In this document: positions 9,112 to 20,488 of the stretch, piece by piece
Layout of the letters: the number at the start of each line of letters is the position of its first letter
Position numbering within the stretch: position 1 is the stretch's first letter
NCBI GenBank assembly: GCA_026129905.1
Contig: JAHCHE010000015.1
Span: 153,806-217,805, forward strand
Reading direction: 5' to 3'
Length of the DNA: 64,000 nt
Source: Bryobacteraceae bacterium
GTDB lineage: Bacteria; Acidobacteriota; Terriglobia; Bryobacterales; Bryobacteraceae
Position numbers and translations under genes: made by a program
Notes under the pieces: generated by a model
Seen by the model: only the letters and a program-made list of their open reading frames with translations
Told to the model about the DNA's origin: nothing
The model's database searches: none

Positions 9112-9419
9112 TGGAAGGCGCGCCGCTTTCCTGGTACCTCATCCTGAGCGCCATCCTGTTCGCCCTCGGGGTGGCGGGCTTCCTGTTCCGCCGCAACATC
9201 ATCACCGTCTTCATGTGCATCGAGCTGATGCTCAACGCCGTGAACCTGAGCTTCATTGCCTTCTCCCACAAGCTGAACCAGGTGGACGGCCACATCTACG
9301 CCTTTTTCGTAATGGTGGTGGCGGCGGCGGAAGCCGCGGTGGGCCTGGCCATCATCCTGACGGTTTTCAAAAACCGCGCTTCCCTGGCCATCGACGACGT
9401 GAGTTCGATGAAGTACTAG
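9111..9419 (+). CDS. nuoK: NADH-quinone oxidoreductase subunit K
   Basis: A 102-residue subunit with three membrane helices. The second helix carries the conserved Glu in [14 protein letters not shown] and the third carries another in [13 protein letters not shown]; both belong to the buried charged axis used in proton pumping. The length is the family standard. Its start overlaps the nuoJ stop, and nuoL starts 4 bases after its own stop. Confidence 0.97.
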   Translation: MEGAPLSWYLILSAILFALGVAGFLFRRNIITVFMCIELMLNAVNLSFIAFSHKLNQVDGHIYAFFVMVVAAAEAAVGLAIILTVFKNRASLAIDDVSSMKY

Positions 9420-9423
9420 CACA

Positions 9424-11270
<1,847 letters not shown>

Positions 11271-11274
<4 letters not shown>

Positions 11275-12839
11275 ACGTTGTGAACGTCCTGCTGATCCTC
11301 CCCGCCGCCGGTTTCCTGGCGGTGCTGCTGCTGCCTCGGTCGAGACCGGACGCGGCGAAGATCGCGGCTCTGGCGGTCTCGCTCGCCGTGTTTCTGCTCT
11401 CGCTGTCCATCGCGGCCCCGGTGCACGGAGACGGCGCGGAGCTGAAGTTCGTCACCGACGTGCAGTGGATCGCCTCGCCCGACATCCGCTATCACGTGGG
11501 CGTGGACGGGCTGAGCGTGTGGCTGGTGATTCTGACCGCGCTGCTGACTCCCATCTGCGTGTTGATCTCCTGGCGCTACATCGAACGCCGCGTCAAGGAG
11601 TTCTACGCCTTCCTCCTGCTGTTGGAAGTGGGACTGATCGGCGTCTTCGTCGCCTGGGACCTGTTCCTGTTCTACGTCTTCTGGGAGCTGTCGCTGGTCC
11701 CGATGTACTTCCTCATCGGCATCTGGGGGCATGAACGGCGCATCTACGCCGCGGTGAAGTTCTTCCTGTTCACCATGGCGGGCTCCGTCCTGATGCTGGC
11801 CGCCATCATCTACCTGTATCTCCGCGCGGGCACCTTCGACTACGTGGTTCTTCAGGAGCAGATGGCCTCCGGGCAGCTCATGCTGACCACGGGCGAGCAG
11901 CTTCTGCTCTTCCTCGCCTTCTTCCTGGCCTTTGCCATCAAGGTTCCGCTGTTCCCGCTGCATACCTGGCTTCCCGACGCCCACGTCGAGGCGCCTTCGG
12001 CCGGGTCCGTCATGCTAGCCTCCGTGATGCTGAAAATGGGCACGTACGGTTTGCTGCGATTCTGCCTGCCGATGTTTCCCAACGCCGCCAGGCAATGCGC
12101 TCCCTGGATCATCGTGCTGGCGATTATCGGCATCATCTACGGCGCGCTGGTTTCCCTGGTGCAACCGAACATGAAGAAGCTGGTGGCGTACTCGTCGGTG
12201 AGCCACCTCGGCTTCGTCGTGCTCGGCATCTTCACATTCAACGAAATCGCGCTGGACGGCGCGGTGTACCAGATGCTGAATCACGGCATCTCGACGGGCG
12301 CTCTCTTCATGCTGGTGGGATTCCTGTACGAGCGGCGGCATTCGCTGGAAATCGCCGACTACGGCGGCGTCGCGACTCCCGCGCCGAACCTGGCCGCGGC
12401 GTTTCTGATCACCACCCTGGCCAGCATCGGGTTGCCGCTGCTGAACAACTTCGTCGGCGAGTTCCTGGTGTTGCAGGGCGCGGCGCTGGTTAACTTCCGG
12501 TGGGCGGTGTTCGCCGCCATCGGCGTCATCCTGTCGGCGTGCTACATGCTCTGGATGTACCAGCGCGCGTTCTTCGGCGAGACGCCGGAGGAAGTGCGCT
12601 CCCATGTGTACGACCTGCGCGCGAGAGAGTGGGCCGCCATCCTTCCGCTGATCGCCCTGATGCTCTGGATGGGCATCGGCACGGGCGCGTTTCTGCCGCC
12701 GATCCAGGCCCTGAACCGTACCGTACTCGAACAGACCAAGAGCAACGCGGAGTTCCTGGTCAAGGAGACGCCGCCGCGGCCTCCGTTGCGGACGGAAAAC
12801 GGCGCCGGGGCGGGAAGGGGGCTTCTCAATGCCCGCTAG
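11271..12839 (+). CDS. nuoM: NADH-quinone oxidoreductase subunit M
   Basis: A 522-residue antiporter-like membrane subunit. Key segments are FYVFWELSLVPMYFLIGIWG (conserved Glu), AIKVPLFPLHTWLPDAHVEA (conserved Lys), and PNMKKLVAYSSVSHLGFVVL. The start at ATG 11271 overlaps the nuoL stop. The longer open frame upstream is shadow of nuoL. The C-terminus runs 10 bases past the nuoN ATG in another frame, and its last ~20 residues (PRPPLRTENGAGAGRGLLNA) form a polar tail without clear conservation. Confidence 0.96.
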
Positions 12840-14295
12840 TCTGTTCCCTCCCTATGAGGACCTGCTCCGGATCCTCCCCGAGATCGTTCTGACGATCGCC
12901 GGGACGCTGGTGATGGTCCTCGAACCCGCGCTGCGGCCGGAGCGAAAGCGCCTGCTGGGCGGCATCGCCATCGCCGGACTGTTGGTGGCGCTGTGGGGCA
13001 CGGCGGTGGCGAACCTCTTCCGCGGCCCGGCCTTCCATCAGATGGTGGTGGTGGACGGCTTCGCGACGTTCTTCCGCGCGCTGGTGATCGTGGTCGGCAT
13101 TCTGGCCGTGCTCTGCTCGATTCACTATCTCCAGCGGGAGCGGCCCGACTCCGGCGAGTACTACGCGCTGGTGCTGTTCTCGGTTGTCGGCCAGAGCGTG
13201 ATGGCCGCCGCCAACGAGCTGATCATGATCTTCATCGGCCTGGAGATCTCCTCGATCGCCACCTACGTGCTGGCCGGTTATCTAAGGGACGACCGCCGTA
13301 ACAACGAATCGGCGATCAAGTACTTCCTGCTGGGGTCGTTCGCCACGGCTTTTCTGTTGTACGGCATCGCCTGGATCTACGGCGCCGCCGGCACGACGAA
13401 CCTGGTCGAGATCCGGCGCGTGCTTTCCACGCCCGAACTGGCGCCGCCACGGTTCCTCGTCGGCGTGAGCGCGGCGCTCATGTTCGTCGGCTTCGCCTTC
13501 AAGGTGTCGGCCGCGCCGTTCCAGGTCTGGGCGCCGGACGTCTACCAGGGCGCGCCCGCCCCGGTGACGGCGTTCATGTCCGCGGGGCCGAAAGCGGCGG
13601 CGTTTGCGATTTTCCTGCGCGTCTACATGACGGCCTTCGAACCGATCAGCAACCGCTGGGAGCCTGTCGTGTGGCTGTCGGCGCTGGCGACGATGTTTGT
13701 CGGCAACTTCGCGGCTCTCCTCCAGAACAACATCAAGCGGCTGCTGGCGTACAGTTCCATCGCGCACGCCGGCTACGTGATGGTGGCGGTGAGTGCGCAC
13801 TCCGAGATCGGTACGGCGGCGGCGATGTTCTACCTGGCCGCGTACGCGTTCATGAACGTCGGAGCCTTCGCGGTGGTGACCCACTTCGCACGGCAGGGCG
13901 AGAAATACGTCGACGTGGACGACCTCGCCGGACTTGGCCACCGTCAGCCCGTGACCGCCGCGTTGTTCTCGATTTTCCTGCTCTCGCTGATCGGGATTCC
14001 GCTGACGGGCGGATTTTTCGGAAAATTCTACATATTTAAAGCGGCGCTTGAGGCGAAACTCTACTGGCTGACGGTGATCGGCTTGCTGAACAGCGCCGTA
14101 GCCGCGTACTACTACCTCCGGATTCTGGTCGTGATGTACTTCCACGAGCCGGGCGAAGCGGCGCAGACCGTCTCTCCGGTGGCCCCGGGCGTGAAGATCG
14201 CCCTGTGGGCCTCGGCCGCCGGCACGCTGCTGCTCGGCATTTTCCCTTCGGTGATCCTGGACTTCGCCGACCGCTCCGCGGCGCTGATGAAGTAA
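12829..14295 (+). CDS. nuoN: NADH-quinone oxidoreductase subunit N
   Basis: A 488-residue antiporter-like membrane subunit and the last gene of the operon. It shows EIVLTIAGTLVMVLEP at the N-terminus, IMIFIGLEISSIATYVLAGY (conserved Glu), and FKVSAAPFQVWAPDVYQGAP (Lys helix). NNIKRLLAYSSIAHAGYVMV is also present. It overlaps nuoM by 11 bases. Only 33 bases separate its stop from the stop of the convergent PIG-L gene. A small imperfect hairpin (GCGAGC/GCTTGC) lies in that gap, but there is no strong terminator. Confidence 0.96.
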   Translation: MPASLFPPYEDLLRILPEIVLTIAGTLVMVLEPALRPERKRLLGGIAIAGLLVALWGTAVANLFRGPAFHQMVVVDGFATFFRALVIVVGILAVLCSIHYLQRERPDSGEYYALVLFSVVGQSVMAAANELIMIFIGLEISSIATYVLAGYLRDDRRNNESAIKYFLLGSFATAFLLYGIAWIYGAAGTTNLVEIRRVLSTPELAPPRFLVGVSAALMFVGFAFKVSAAPFQVWAPDVYQGAPAPVTAFMSAGPKAAAFAIFLRVYMTAFEPISNRWEPVVWLSALATMFVGNFAALLQNNIKRLLAYSSIAHAGYVMVAVSAHSEIGTAAAMFYLAAYAFMNVGAFAVVTHFARQGEKYVDVDDLAGLGHRQPVTAALFSIFLLSLIGIPLTGGFFGKFYIFKAALEAKLYWLTVIGLLNSAVAAYYYLRILVVMYFHEPGEAAQTVSPVAPGVKIALWASAAGTLLLGIFPSVILDFADRSAALMK

Positions 14296-14328
14296 GGGTA
14301 GAGGTGGGGCGAGCGTCCACGCTTGCTG

Positions 14329-15297
14329 TCACAGCGGCTGCGCGTTCTGTTTGACGTATTCGTCCACGGCGGAAGGCCGCGGTCCGATGTAGTGGAACTG
14401 CTCGGCGTACTTCAAGCCATGCCTGCGCCCGATCTCCTCTTCGTCGCGCAATAGGAAATTCCGCGCGTATTCGCGGTTGGCCGTCCGGTCGTCGCCGCCG
14501 AGAATGGCCAGCCGCAGTCCCTGTTTCGCCAGCCTGTCGCGCAGCCGGATGCCGTTATCGCCGCCGGGTCCTTGCGCTTTGTTGACGCACAGCGCGTCGA
14601 TCTTCGTCTCGATGGTTGGCGCGATGTCGACGACGCGGTTCACAAGCTGCGGCCCGCGCGCGTAGTAATACCTCTCGGCGACCCCTTTCGTCTTCAACCC
14701 GGCGGCCATGTGCTCGGGGTAGTCCTTGCTCCCGCCCGACATCCAGCACGCCGATTCCACGGCCAGCGCGGTCACGTAATGATCGGGGTTCTCTTCGTAG
14801 TGCCCCCACGGGTCGTAGCAGAAGATGGTGTCCACCCGCAGGAGCCGGAACAGGAAGATGAACCGGCTGCGCAGTTCGCTGGGCGACACCTCGTCCATGC
14901 GGTGGTTGTTGTAGTTGAGATCGAACGCGCCGACGAGGCCGAGGGTCTTGGCCAGTTCCTCATTGTCCTTCTCGTTGGCCATCACTGTGTCCGCGATCGT
15001 GCCCGGTCCGGCCATGTCGTCGTTGGTGACCCGGATGAGGTATCCGGTGTAGCCTTCCTCGATCAGCTTGGCGACCGTGCCGGCGGCGAAAAACGGAATG
15101 TCGTCGGCGTGCGGTTGAATGGCGGCCAGCACTTTCCCGGCGTGCGGCTTGCCGGTCTGGGCCCGCTCGATCACCAGTTCTTCGGCGCCGGCCGTGCCCA
15201 TCACCGCGCCTCGCGCATACTGCCGGCCCGGACCCTCGCTCTGCGCTCCGTAGGCCGCCCAGGCGGCCGAGCTTCCCAGGAAATGACGTCGATGCAT
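14329..15297 (-). CDS. Tat-exported PIG-L family deacetylase
   Basis: A 322-residue LmbE/PIG-L family protein, a zinc-dependent deacetylase of N-acetyl sugars or related amides. The N-terminus MHRRHFLGSSAAWAA reads as a short twin-arginine signal. The metal motif appears as PHADD at residues 62-66, a variant of the family AHPDDE in which the final Glu is not kept. The second metal region is NPDHYVTALAVESA. The start is supported by a GGGAGGAAG Shine-Dalgarno. The substrate is unknown. It is the most downstream gene on this strand in the block. Confidence 0.8.
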   Translation of the reverse strand: MHRRHFLGSSAAWAAYGAQSEGPGRQYARGAVMGTAGAEELVIERAQTGKPHAGKVLAAIQPHADDIPFFAAGTVAKLIEEGYTGYLIRVTNDDMAGPGTIADTVMANEKDNEELAKTLGLVGAFDLNYNNHRMDEVSPSELRSRFIFLFRLLRVDTIFCYDPWGHYEENPDHYVTALAVESACWMSGGSKDYPEHMAAGLKTKGVAERYYYARGPQLVNRVVDIAPTIETKIDALCVNKAQGPGGDNGIRLRDRLAKQGLRLAILGGDDRTANREYARNFLLRDEEEIGRRHGLKYAEQFHYIGPRPSAVDEYVKQNAQPL

Positions 15298-15345
15298 GTT
15301 GCGCTTCCTCCCGCCGCGGCCTTGGGCCGCGTTTGCTGATTTCGT

Positions 15346-16041
15346 TCACCGCATGTAGAACAGGCTGAGCCGCGGCAGCCCCGCCCGTTCCATGATCCCG
15401 CGGTCCAGGTATTGCTTTTCGAGCATCGCCAGTTGCTCGGCGGTCATCTTGCCGCGGTATGGACGAAGTTGGGCGTCCAGTTCCCGCCGGATCTGGAACA
15501 GGTCCTCCTCGGTTTGCCTCGCGCGGGCGATGCCGACCATCTTGTCCTCGAGCGCGCTCAAACGCTGCTCCAACTCTTCCAGATCGAGGTAGTGCGATTC
15601 GAGATCCGCCAGAATCCGCTCGATCGCCGCCGCGACCGGCTCGTAGGGCGACTCCGGCGCGGCGCGCAGCGCGGCCGCGTTCCCCTCCAAATAGGCGCGC
15701 AGTTCTTCGAGCGAGAACGGCGCCGCGGCCTCCCGCACCGGCTTTCCCGGCGCGGCGCCGGCCATCGCCTGCGCCTCGTCCATCACCGCCTGCGCGCAAT
15801 AAGCCAGGGAGTTGATCATCCGAATTCTCGACTTCCTGCTTCGCCATTTCTCGAACGCCTGGTCGATGCCTCGGATCACCGCCTCCAGCGGAACGCCCGC
15901 GTCCTTCCACATCTCCACCAGCGCCCAATCGAGCGTGGATAGCAGAAACAGACCCGTGCCGCGCGCGCGCCGGAAATGCTCTTCTACTTCGGTGAAGTAG
16001 TTGAAGTAGTTGTATTGCCAGTTCTCGTCCGACGGATTCAC
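15346..16041 (-). CDS. conserved hypothetical protein downstream of coaX
   Basis: A 231-residue soluble protein with no signal peptide and no membrane segment. It is rich in acidic and basic residues, with helical segments. The middle (LEELEQRLSALEDKM) has coiled-coil character, and the C-terminus has a run of Arg, Glu and Leu. It starts at a GTG that overlaps the coaX stop (GTGA), so it is translationally coupled to coaX. I do not recognise a named family, and the link to coenzyme A synthesis is only by position. Confidence 0.75.
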   Translation of the reverse strand: MNPSDENWQYNYFNYFTEVEEHFRRARGTGLFLLSTLDWALVEMWKDAGVPLEAVIRGIDQAFEKWRSRKSRIRMINSLAYCAQAVMDEAQAMAGAAPGKPVREAAAPFSLEELRAYLEGNAAALRAAPESPYEPVAAAIERILADLESHYLDLEELEQRLSALEDKMVGIARARQTEEDLFQIRRELDAQLRPYRGKMTAEQLAMLEKQYLDRGIMERAGLPRLSLFYMR

Positions 16042-16808
16042 CGGCGTTGGCCGCGCTCCCAGATCAGGCGCAGACCCCGCAGCGTGAGGTCCGCGTCCAC
16101 TTCCTTCAAATACCGCGAGCCGCGCGAGATCAGGCGCGCCTGCCCGCCTGTCCCGACAATTCGCATCCCGTCGCCGAGTTCAGCCCGCAGCCGCTCGAGA
16201 ATGCCGTCGATCATCCCGATCGCGCCGTGATACAGGCCCGACTGGATGCTGCACACGGTGTTGGTCCCGATCAGCCTGCCCGGGTCGCGAAACTCCACCA
16301 TCGGCAGGCGGGCGGTTTTTGCGAAAAGCGCTTCGGTGGATATGCCAATGCCGGCGCAGATGATGCCGCCGAGGTACTCCGCCCGGGCCGATACCGCATC
16401 GAAGGTGATGGCCGTTCCGAGATCGACGATGACGCACGGGCCGCCGTACTGTTGAAACGCCGCCACGGCGTTGACGATCCGGTCGGCGCCCACCTCGCGG
16501 GGATTGTCGTAAAGGATGCGCAGCCCCGTGTCCGTCTCCGAGGTTACGAACACGGCGTCCCGCTCGAAGTATTCGCGGGACATCTGGGCGAGCGTGGGAT
16601 CGAGCGGCGGCACGACGCTGGAGACAATGACGCCGTCGATCAGCGAGAAATCGAGCGCCGCCAGCGAGAACAGGTTGCGAAACAGGATGCCCCACTCGTC
16701 CTCAGTCTGCTCGTGGACGGTGCGGAGACGCCAGCGATGCGCCAGCGTCCCGTCGCGAAACACCCCGATCGTGATGTTCGTGTTGCCGGCATCGAGCGCC
16801 AGTAGCAT
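16038..16808 (-). CDS. coaX: type III pantothenate kinase
   Basis: A 256-residue enzyme that phosphorylates pantothenate in the first step of coenzyme A synthesis. The ASKHA-fold phosphate motif LLALDAGNTNITIGVF is at the N-terminus. The family motifs GADRIVNAVAA and CVIVDLGTAITFDAVS (catalytic and metal Asp residues) are present, as are GGIICAGIGISTEALF and VGTGGQA. The length is standard. It overlaps the following unknown gene by 4 bases and lies 24 bases after the M28-like gene. In many bacteria birA precedes coaX; here it does not. Confidence 0.95.
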   Translation of the reverse strand: MLLALDAGNTNITIGVFRDGTLAHRWRLRTVHEQTEDEWGILFRNLFSLAALDFSLIDGVIVSSVVPPLDPTLAQMSREYFERDAVFVTSETDTGLRILYDNPREVGADRIVNAVAAFQQYGGPCVIVDLGTAITFDAVSARAEYLGGIICAGIGISTEALFAKTARLPMVEFRDPGRLIGTNTVCSIQSGLYHGAIGMIDGILERLRAELGDGMRIVGTGGQARLISRGSRYLKEVDADLTLRGLRLIWERGQRR

Positions 16809-16832
16809 TCGCCCCGTTCTCCTCGCGCCGCC

Positions 16833-18857
16833 CTACGGCTGCTGCGCCAGTTCGACGTGACCTTTGCGCCCGAGGAATTGGAAGTAGCCGGCGAAATCGA
16901 AGTCGTCGGGACCGAGTTCCAGCCGCGTCAGGCGCACTACTTCGGCGAGGTTCCGCTTTCCATCGCACCAGTACAGGGCCGTAGCCAGGCGGGTGTCCCA
17001 GGCGCCGGACGGCCAGCCTTCCCGCTGGTCCACCGGGAGGTCGTCGAGCGGGAGCGTTCCGAAGCTCTTTCGCCGAACGATCAGCTTCTCCGCGCCGGCG
17101 AGTTTTGGATCCGGCTTCGGAGGAACCGGCTTCACGGCCTGCGCCAGCCTCAGCGAAGACGCGCGGCGATTGACCGCATCGCGCAGGCGCGCCGCCTCAG
17201 CGCTCCGAAATTCGTCGATGCGTCGTACCGCCGGGCCGACGTCGACTCCGGGCGCGAGCCGCCGCACCGATTCCACCGCCTGCCGCTCCCGTCCGGCCGA
17301 GTAGTCGAGCTTCTCCAGGCCGTCGTGAAGAATCCGGCTCAGCGTCTCGATGTCCGGCGCGGAGAACGCCCGGTCGAGGAATGGTTCCACGGAAGCCGCA
17401 ATCTGGCCGTAGCCTCGCGAGAGCGCCAGTTCCGCCAGCCAGGCCGCGTCCGCCTCGTCGGCCGACGCCAGGAAGTACAGGAAAGCCGCTGTCACCACGG
17501 TAAGATCCTTCAGGGATCGCGGATCCACGTGGTCCGGCGTGTCCGCGCTGTTGTGATGCGTGTGGACGCCGCTGGAACTGTACGGCCACACGGTCGGGGT
17601 CCCGATCGTCGGGTCGCTGAGGAAGCTGTCGGTGCCCATCATGTACGGCGCTTCGTGAAACGGCCGGCCCACCCGGGAGAAATAGTCTTTGGCCAGCCGC
17701 ATCGTGAAGGCGTCGACGTACGATTTCGCCACGTGCGGATTCAGGTAGAAGGTGTACTCGGTCTTAGCCAGGTGGTAGAAGCCGGCGGGCGTGTCGATGC
17801 AGATCGCGGCCACCGTGTTGCGGATCCGTTCCGGATTCTCCTGGATGTAATGCATCGAGCCGTAGACCTCGCCCATCGCCAGCAGGCGGATGGAGCGCCG
17901 GGGCCGCGGCAGCTTTCCCGATGCGACCAGCCGCTCGAGCGTGGAGAGCGCTTCGACCATCGCCGCCACGCCGGTGGCGTTATCCTGGGCGCCCTGCTCG
18001 GCGGTGTGCCCCAGCGTAAGCACCTCTTCTTCACTCCCCGTTCCGCGCAGCACGCCGGTGGCATACGGATACGTTCCTTCATACAGGCGGCTGTCCACCG
18101 TCGCCTTGACGCGGACCGTCTTGCCGTCGGCCATCTGCCCGCGCAGCCATTCCGCCTGCCGCGGCGTCACGGAAAAGCAGAAGGGCGTCGAGTCGCCCTT
18201 GGTGAGCCCCCAGCCTTTGTCGCCCCAGGAATTCACCCAATCGTAGGAGTCCTTGAGATCGGGGTTTTCGGTGTCGGTGTTGATGACGCCGAGCGCGCCT
18301 TTCTTCGCCAGCAGCCACTTGATGCCGGAGGGCCGCGCGCTGGTCATCGCGATCTTGCCTCGCAGGTCCAGCTTTTCGATCTCAGAGCGTTTGCCCTTGC
18401 CGATATCGACCACTTCCGCCGTCACGCCTCCGGCCGGCGTCGGGCCGCTCCACATCGCCAGCGAGGCCGGCGCTTTTTGGTAATCCGCCAGCGTCCGGAA
18501 CTCCTCTGGCGGGGCGGGCTCGAGCACTTCCAGACGCGCGTCCTTGACGTCCCACGCCAGCGGCGCAGTCCAGTGTCCGGTGCGCGAGACGCCGTCGGCC
18601 GGGGCGGGGACCACCTCCACCGCGCTCAACCCGGCGCTATCCATCACGCGCGCCAGGTAACGGGCGGTTTCATCGAACTTGGGAAACGTGAACCAGCGGT
18701 CGCGCGCGTAGACCTCGTGCATGTACTCCATCGCGCGGTCGTTGTTGACTTCGCCCGCGACGGCGCCGATGACGCTCGCGAGCCTGGTTTCGCCCGGCGC
18801 CGCAAACGTTTGGGCCGTTAAGGCGACAGCGATCGATATCTGAATAAGGCGCTTCAT
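16833..18857 (-). CDS. exported M28-like peptidase with altered metal site
   Basis: A 674-residue protein. ATG 18857 is chosen because it overlaps the upstream stop (ATGA) and begins the signal peptide MKRLIQISIAVALTAQTFA. A PA-like domain lies around residues 120-250 and an M28 aminopeptidase domain around 265-470. Of the metal and catalytic positions, His284, Asp292, Glu330, Asp355 and a His in VHTHHNSADT are present. The usual HxD reads HTA, and the usual Glu-Glu pair reads Glu-Val (GEVYGS), so one metal ligand appears lost. The C-terminal ~70 residues look like a small winged-helix-type domain. It is probably extracytoplasmic; activity is uncertain. Confidence 0.8.
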   Translation of the reverse strand: MKRLIQISIAVALTAQTFAAPGETRLASVIGAVAGEVNNDRAMEYMHEVYARDRWFTFPKFDETARYLARVMDSAGLSAVEVVPAPADGVSRTGHWTAPLAWDVKDARLEVLEPAPPEEFRTLADYQKAPASLAMWSGPTPAGGVTAEVVDIGKGKRSEIEKLDLRGKIAMTSARPSGIKWLLAKKGALGVINTDTENPDLKDSYDWVNSWGDKGWGLTKGDSTPFCFSVTPRQAEWLRGQMADGKTVRVKATVDSRLYEGTYPYATGVLRGTGSEEEVLTLGHTAEQGAQDNATGVAAMVEALSTLERLVASGKLPRPRRSIRLLAMGEVYGSMHYIQENPERIRNTVAAICIDTPAGFYHLAKTEYTFYLNPHVAKSYVDAFTMRLAKDYFSRVGRPFHEAPYMMGTDSFLSDPTIGTPTVWPYSSSGVHTHHNSADTPDHVDPRSLKDLTVVTAAFLYFLASADEADAAWLAELALSRGYGQIAASVEPFLDRAFSAPDIETLSRILHDGLEKLDYSAGRERQAVESVRRLAPGVDVGPAVRRIDEFRSAEAARLRDAVNRRASSLRLAQAVKPVPPKPDPKLAGAEKLIVRRKSFGTLPLDDLPVDQREGWPSGAWDTRLATALYWCDGKRNLAEVVRLTRLELGPDDFDFAGYFQFLGRKGHVELAQQP

Positions 18858-19996
18858 AAACCCTGTGACGCGGACAGGCTCAGGCGCGCGCCCGACTCCC
18901 TGTCCTCGACGATCAATGTTCCTTTTTCCCAACGCACGTCGTCGACCTTCTTCATGCCCTCCGGAGCTTGCGCGAAGAACAGCAGGAAACGCGATGTGAT
19001 CTTCGAACGCGCCGGGAGCCAGCGGTAGGTCGGCGCGCCGAACATCGCGCCCAGCGAGATGGACTCGCGGCGCGGAACGTCGTACGGCTGCGTGGAAAAT
19101 TCCAGGCCGCGCGCCAGCGTCCGTCCTTGCGGGTAGTGCTCCCAGATTTGCAGCCAGGGGAACTCTTCCCGCCGGAACAGGTAGCCGATCAACAGGCGCT
19201 TCTCGAGGTTGAGCGCGGTGACGAAGGCCAGTTCCCGCGCGGTATCGAGCAGCGTCGTGGTGTGGTCGAGCAGATCGGGGTTGGCGGGCGCGGCCCGTAC
19301 ATCGACGAGCTTTCCCTCGTTGGTCGGCGCCATCGGCCAGGTGAAATCCTTGCCGGACGCCAGGCGGTGTCGCGCCGCTTCATCCGGGGGATAGGGGCGG
19401 ACCTGGCTGGGACCCGGCGCCAGGTCGACGACGGTCACTTCGGGGGCGAGAAACGGCGAACCGATCGTCGCGTGTTCCGCCCACACGGCGGGCCGGTCGA
19501 ACCCGAGCAGGCTCCCCAGTACGCTGTCGACGCGGACGACGTTTTCCCCATCGGCGACGGCGTAACGGCGAGTCAATGTCTCCTGTACCAGCGGCAGATT
19601 CGCCCGCAGCGTCAGGCTTGTGACGTTGCCGGACTTGCCGAAATCGACGGTTTCCCACGGCTGCGCGACCGCCTCGCCGTGTCCCGGCAGACCGGCGGCG
19701 CGCTCTTCCTTCGATACGGGGCCGAAGCCGTCGACACAGACGAAATGCCCCGTGGCGCCCATCCTCCGCGCCTGCTGTCCCATCTCGCGCGCCAGGCGGG
19801 CCGGGTTCCACATCGGGTTGAGCTTCTCCGCGTCGTCCTTCAAGACAAGGCTGGCCATAGCGCCGCCATCGGTGAGGATGAGGAGTTCGAGCTTGTCGTT
19901 TTCGAGTGCGAGCGCCCGAAGGCCCTCGAACTCGGATGTCCTTTGTCCGTACGCCGCGGAAGCAAGGGCGGCCAGAAGCAGAACCGATGCGCGCAT
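18854..19996 (-). CDS. exported aldose-epimerase-like (galactose mutarotase fold) protein
   Basis: A 380-residue protein with signal peptide MRASVLLLAALASAAYG. The ATG at 19996 is preferred over the in-frame start 27 bases upstream because it begins this signal. The body reads as a beta-sandwich with many short strands. The segment LENDKLELLILTDGGAMASL resembles the opening of galactose-mutarotase-fold proteins, in which the sugar-binding site is open. I see no catalytic residues I can name. It overlaps the M28-like gene by 4 bases, so the two exported proteins are made together. The fold assignment is inference. Confidence 0.6.
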   Translation of the reverse strand: MRASVLLLAALASAAYGQRTSEFEGLRALALENDKLELLILTDGGAMASLVLKDDAEKLNPMWNPARLAREMGQQARRMGATGHFVCVDGFGPVSKEERAAGLPGHGEAVAQPWETVDFGKSGNVTSLTLRANLPLVQETLTRRYAVADGENVVRVDSVLGSLLGFDRPAVWAEHATIGSPFLAPEVTVVDLAPGPSQVRPYPPDEAARHRLASGKDFTWPMAPTNEGKLVDVRAAPANPDLLDHTTTLLDTARELAFVTALNLEKRLLIGYLFRREEFPWLQIWEHYPQGRTLARGLEFSTQPYDVPRRESISLGAMFGAPTYRWLPARSKITSRFLLFFAQAPEGMKKVDDVRWEKGTLIVEDRESGARLSLSASQGL

Positions 19997-20094
19997 GGTG
20001 CAGTCGATAAGTGATCTTATCAACTTCGAGGGCTTCGGCTTCGGACGGCCGCCGGTCCGGGGCGGGTTACCGCCTCTGTCGGCGAGGCCCCGCG

Positions 20095-20379
20095 TCAGAC
20101 GACCCGCAGCAGTTCGCGGCTGCCGGTAATCCAGAGGTCCGTGTATCCCTTTGCCTTTTCGCGGATCTCCGGATCGGTGGCGTACCTTTTAAACGTCTCC
20201 TCAAACGCCGCCGCCGATTCCACTTCGTACTCCAGCACGACGCGATTGAATTCCCCAGTCACGTCGGTGAGAACGCGGTGATTGCGAAGGTTCCCGGCGC
20301 CGGCCATCTCCTTCAGTTGCGCGGCCAGCTTGCCGGCTTGTCCCGGCTTGGCGGTGAAACTGTTACGAACCACGATCAT
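20095..20379 (-). CDS. NIPSNAP-like / dimeric alpha-beta-barrel protein
   Basis: A 94-residue cytoplasmic protein beginning MIVVRNSFTAKPGQAGKLAA, typical of small dimeric ferredoxin-like alpha-beta barrel proteins (NIPSNAP or ABM type). The Shine-Dalgarno AGGAGGGA lies about 8 bases upstream. On the same strand a possible -10 (TAAAAT, at 20407-20412) lies behind a weak -35. No catalytic function can be read from the sequence. It is transcribed divergently from the GH140-like gene. Confidence 0.7.
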   Translation of the reverse strand: MIVVRNSFTAKPGQAGKLAAQLKEMAGAGNLRNHRVLTDVTGEFNRVVLEYEVESAAAFEETFKRYATDPEIREKAKGYTDLWITGSRELLRVV

Positions 20380-20488
20380 GCGTGGAGTCCCTCCTGTAGG
20401 GAAACGATTTTATCACCAGGCGCCTTGTTTGAATTAGCGCGCGTTGAACCCGAGTGCGGGAGTGGGAGGCTCGGTGTAGGATTGTTCC

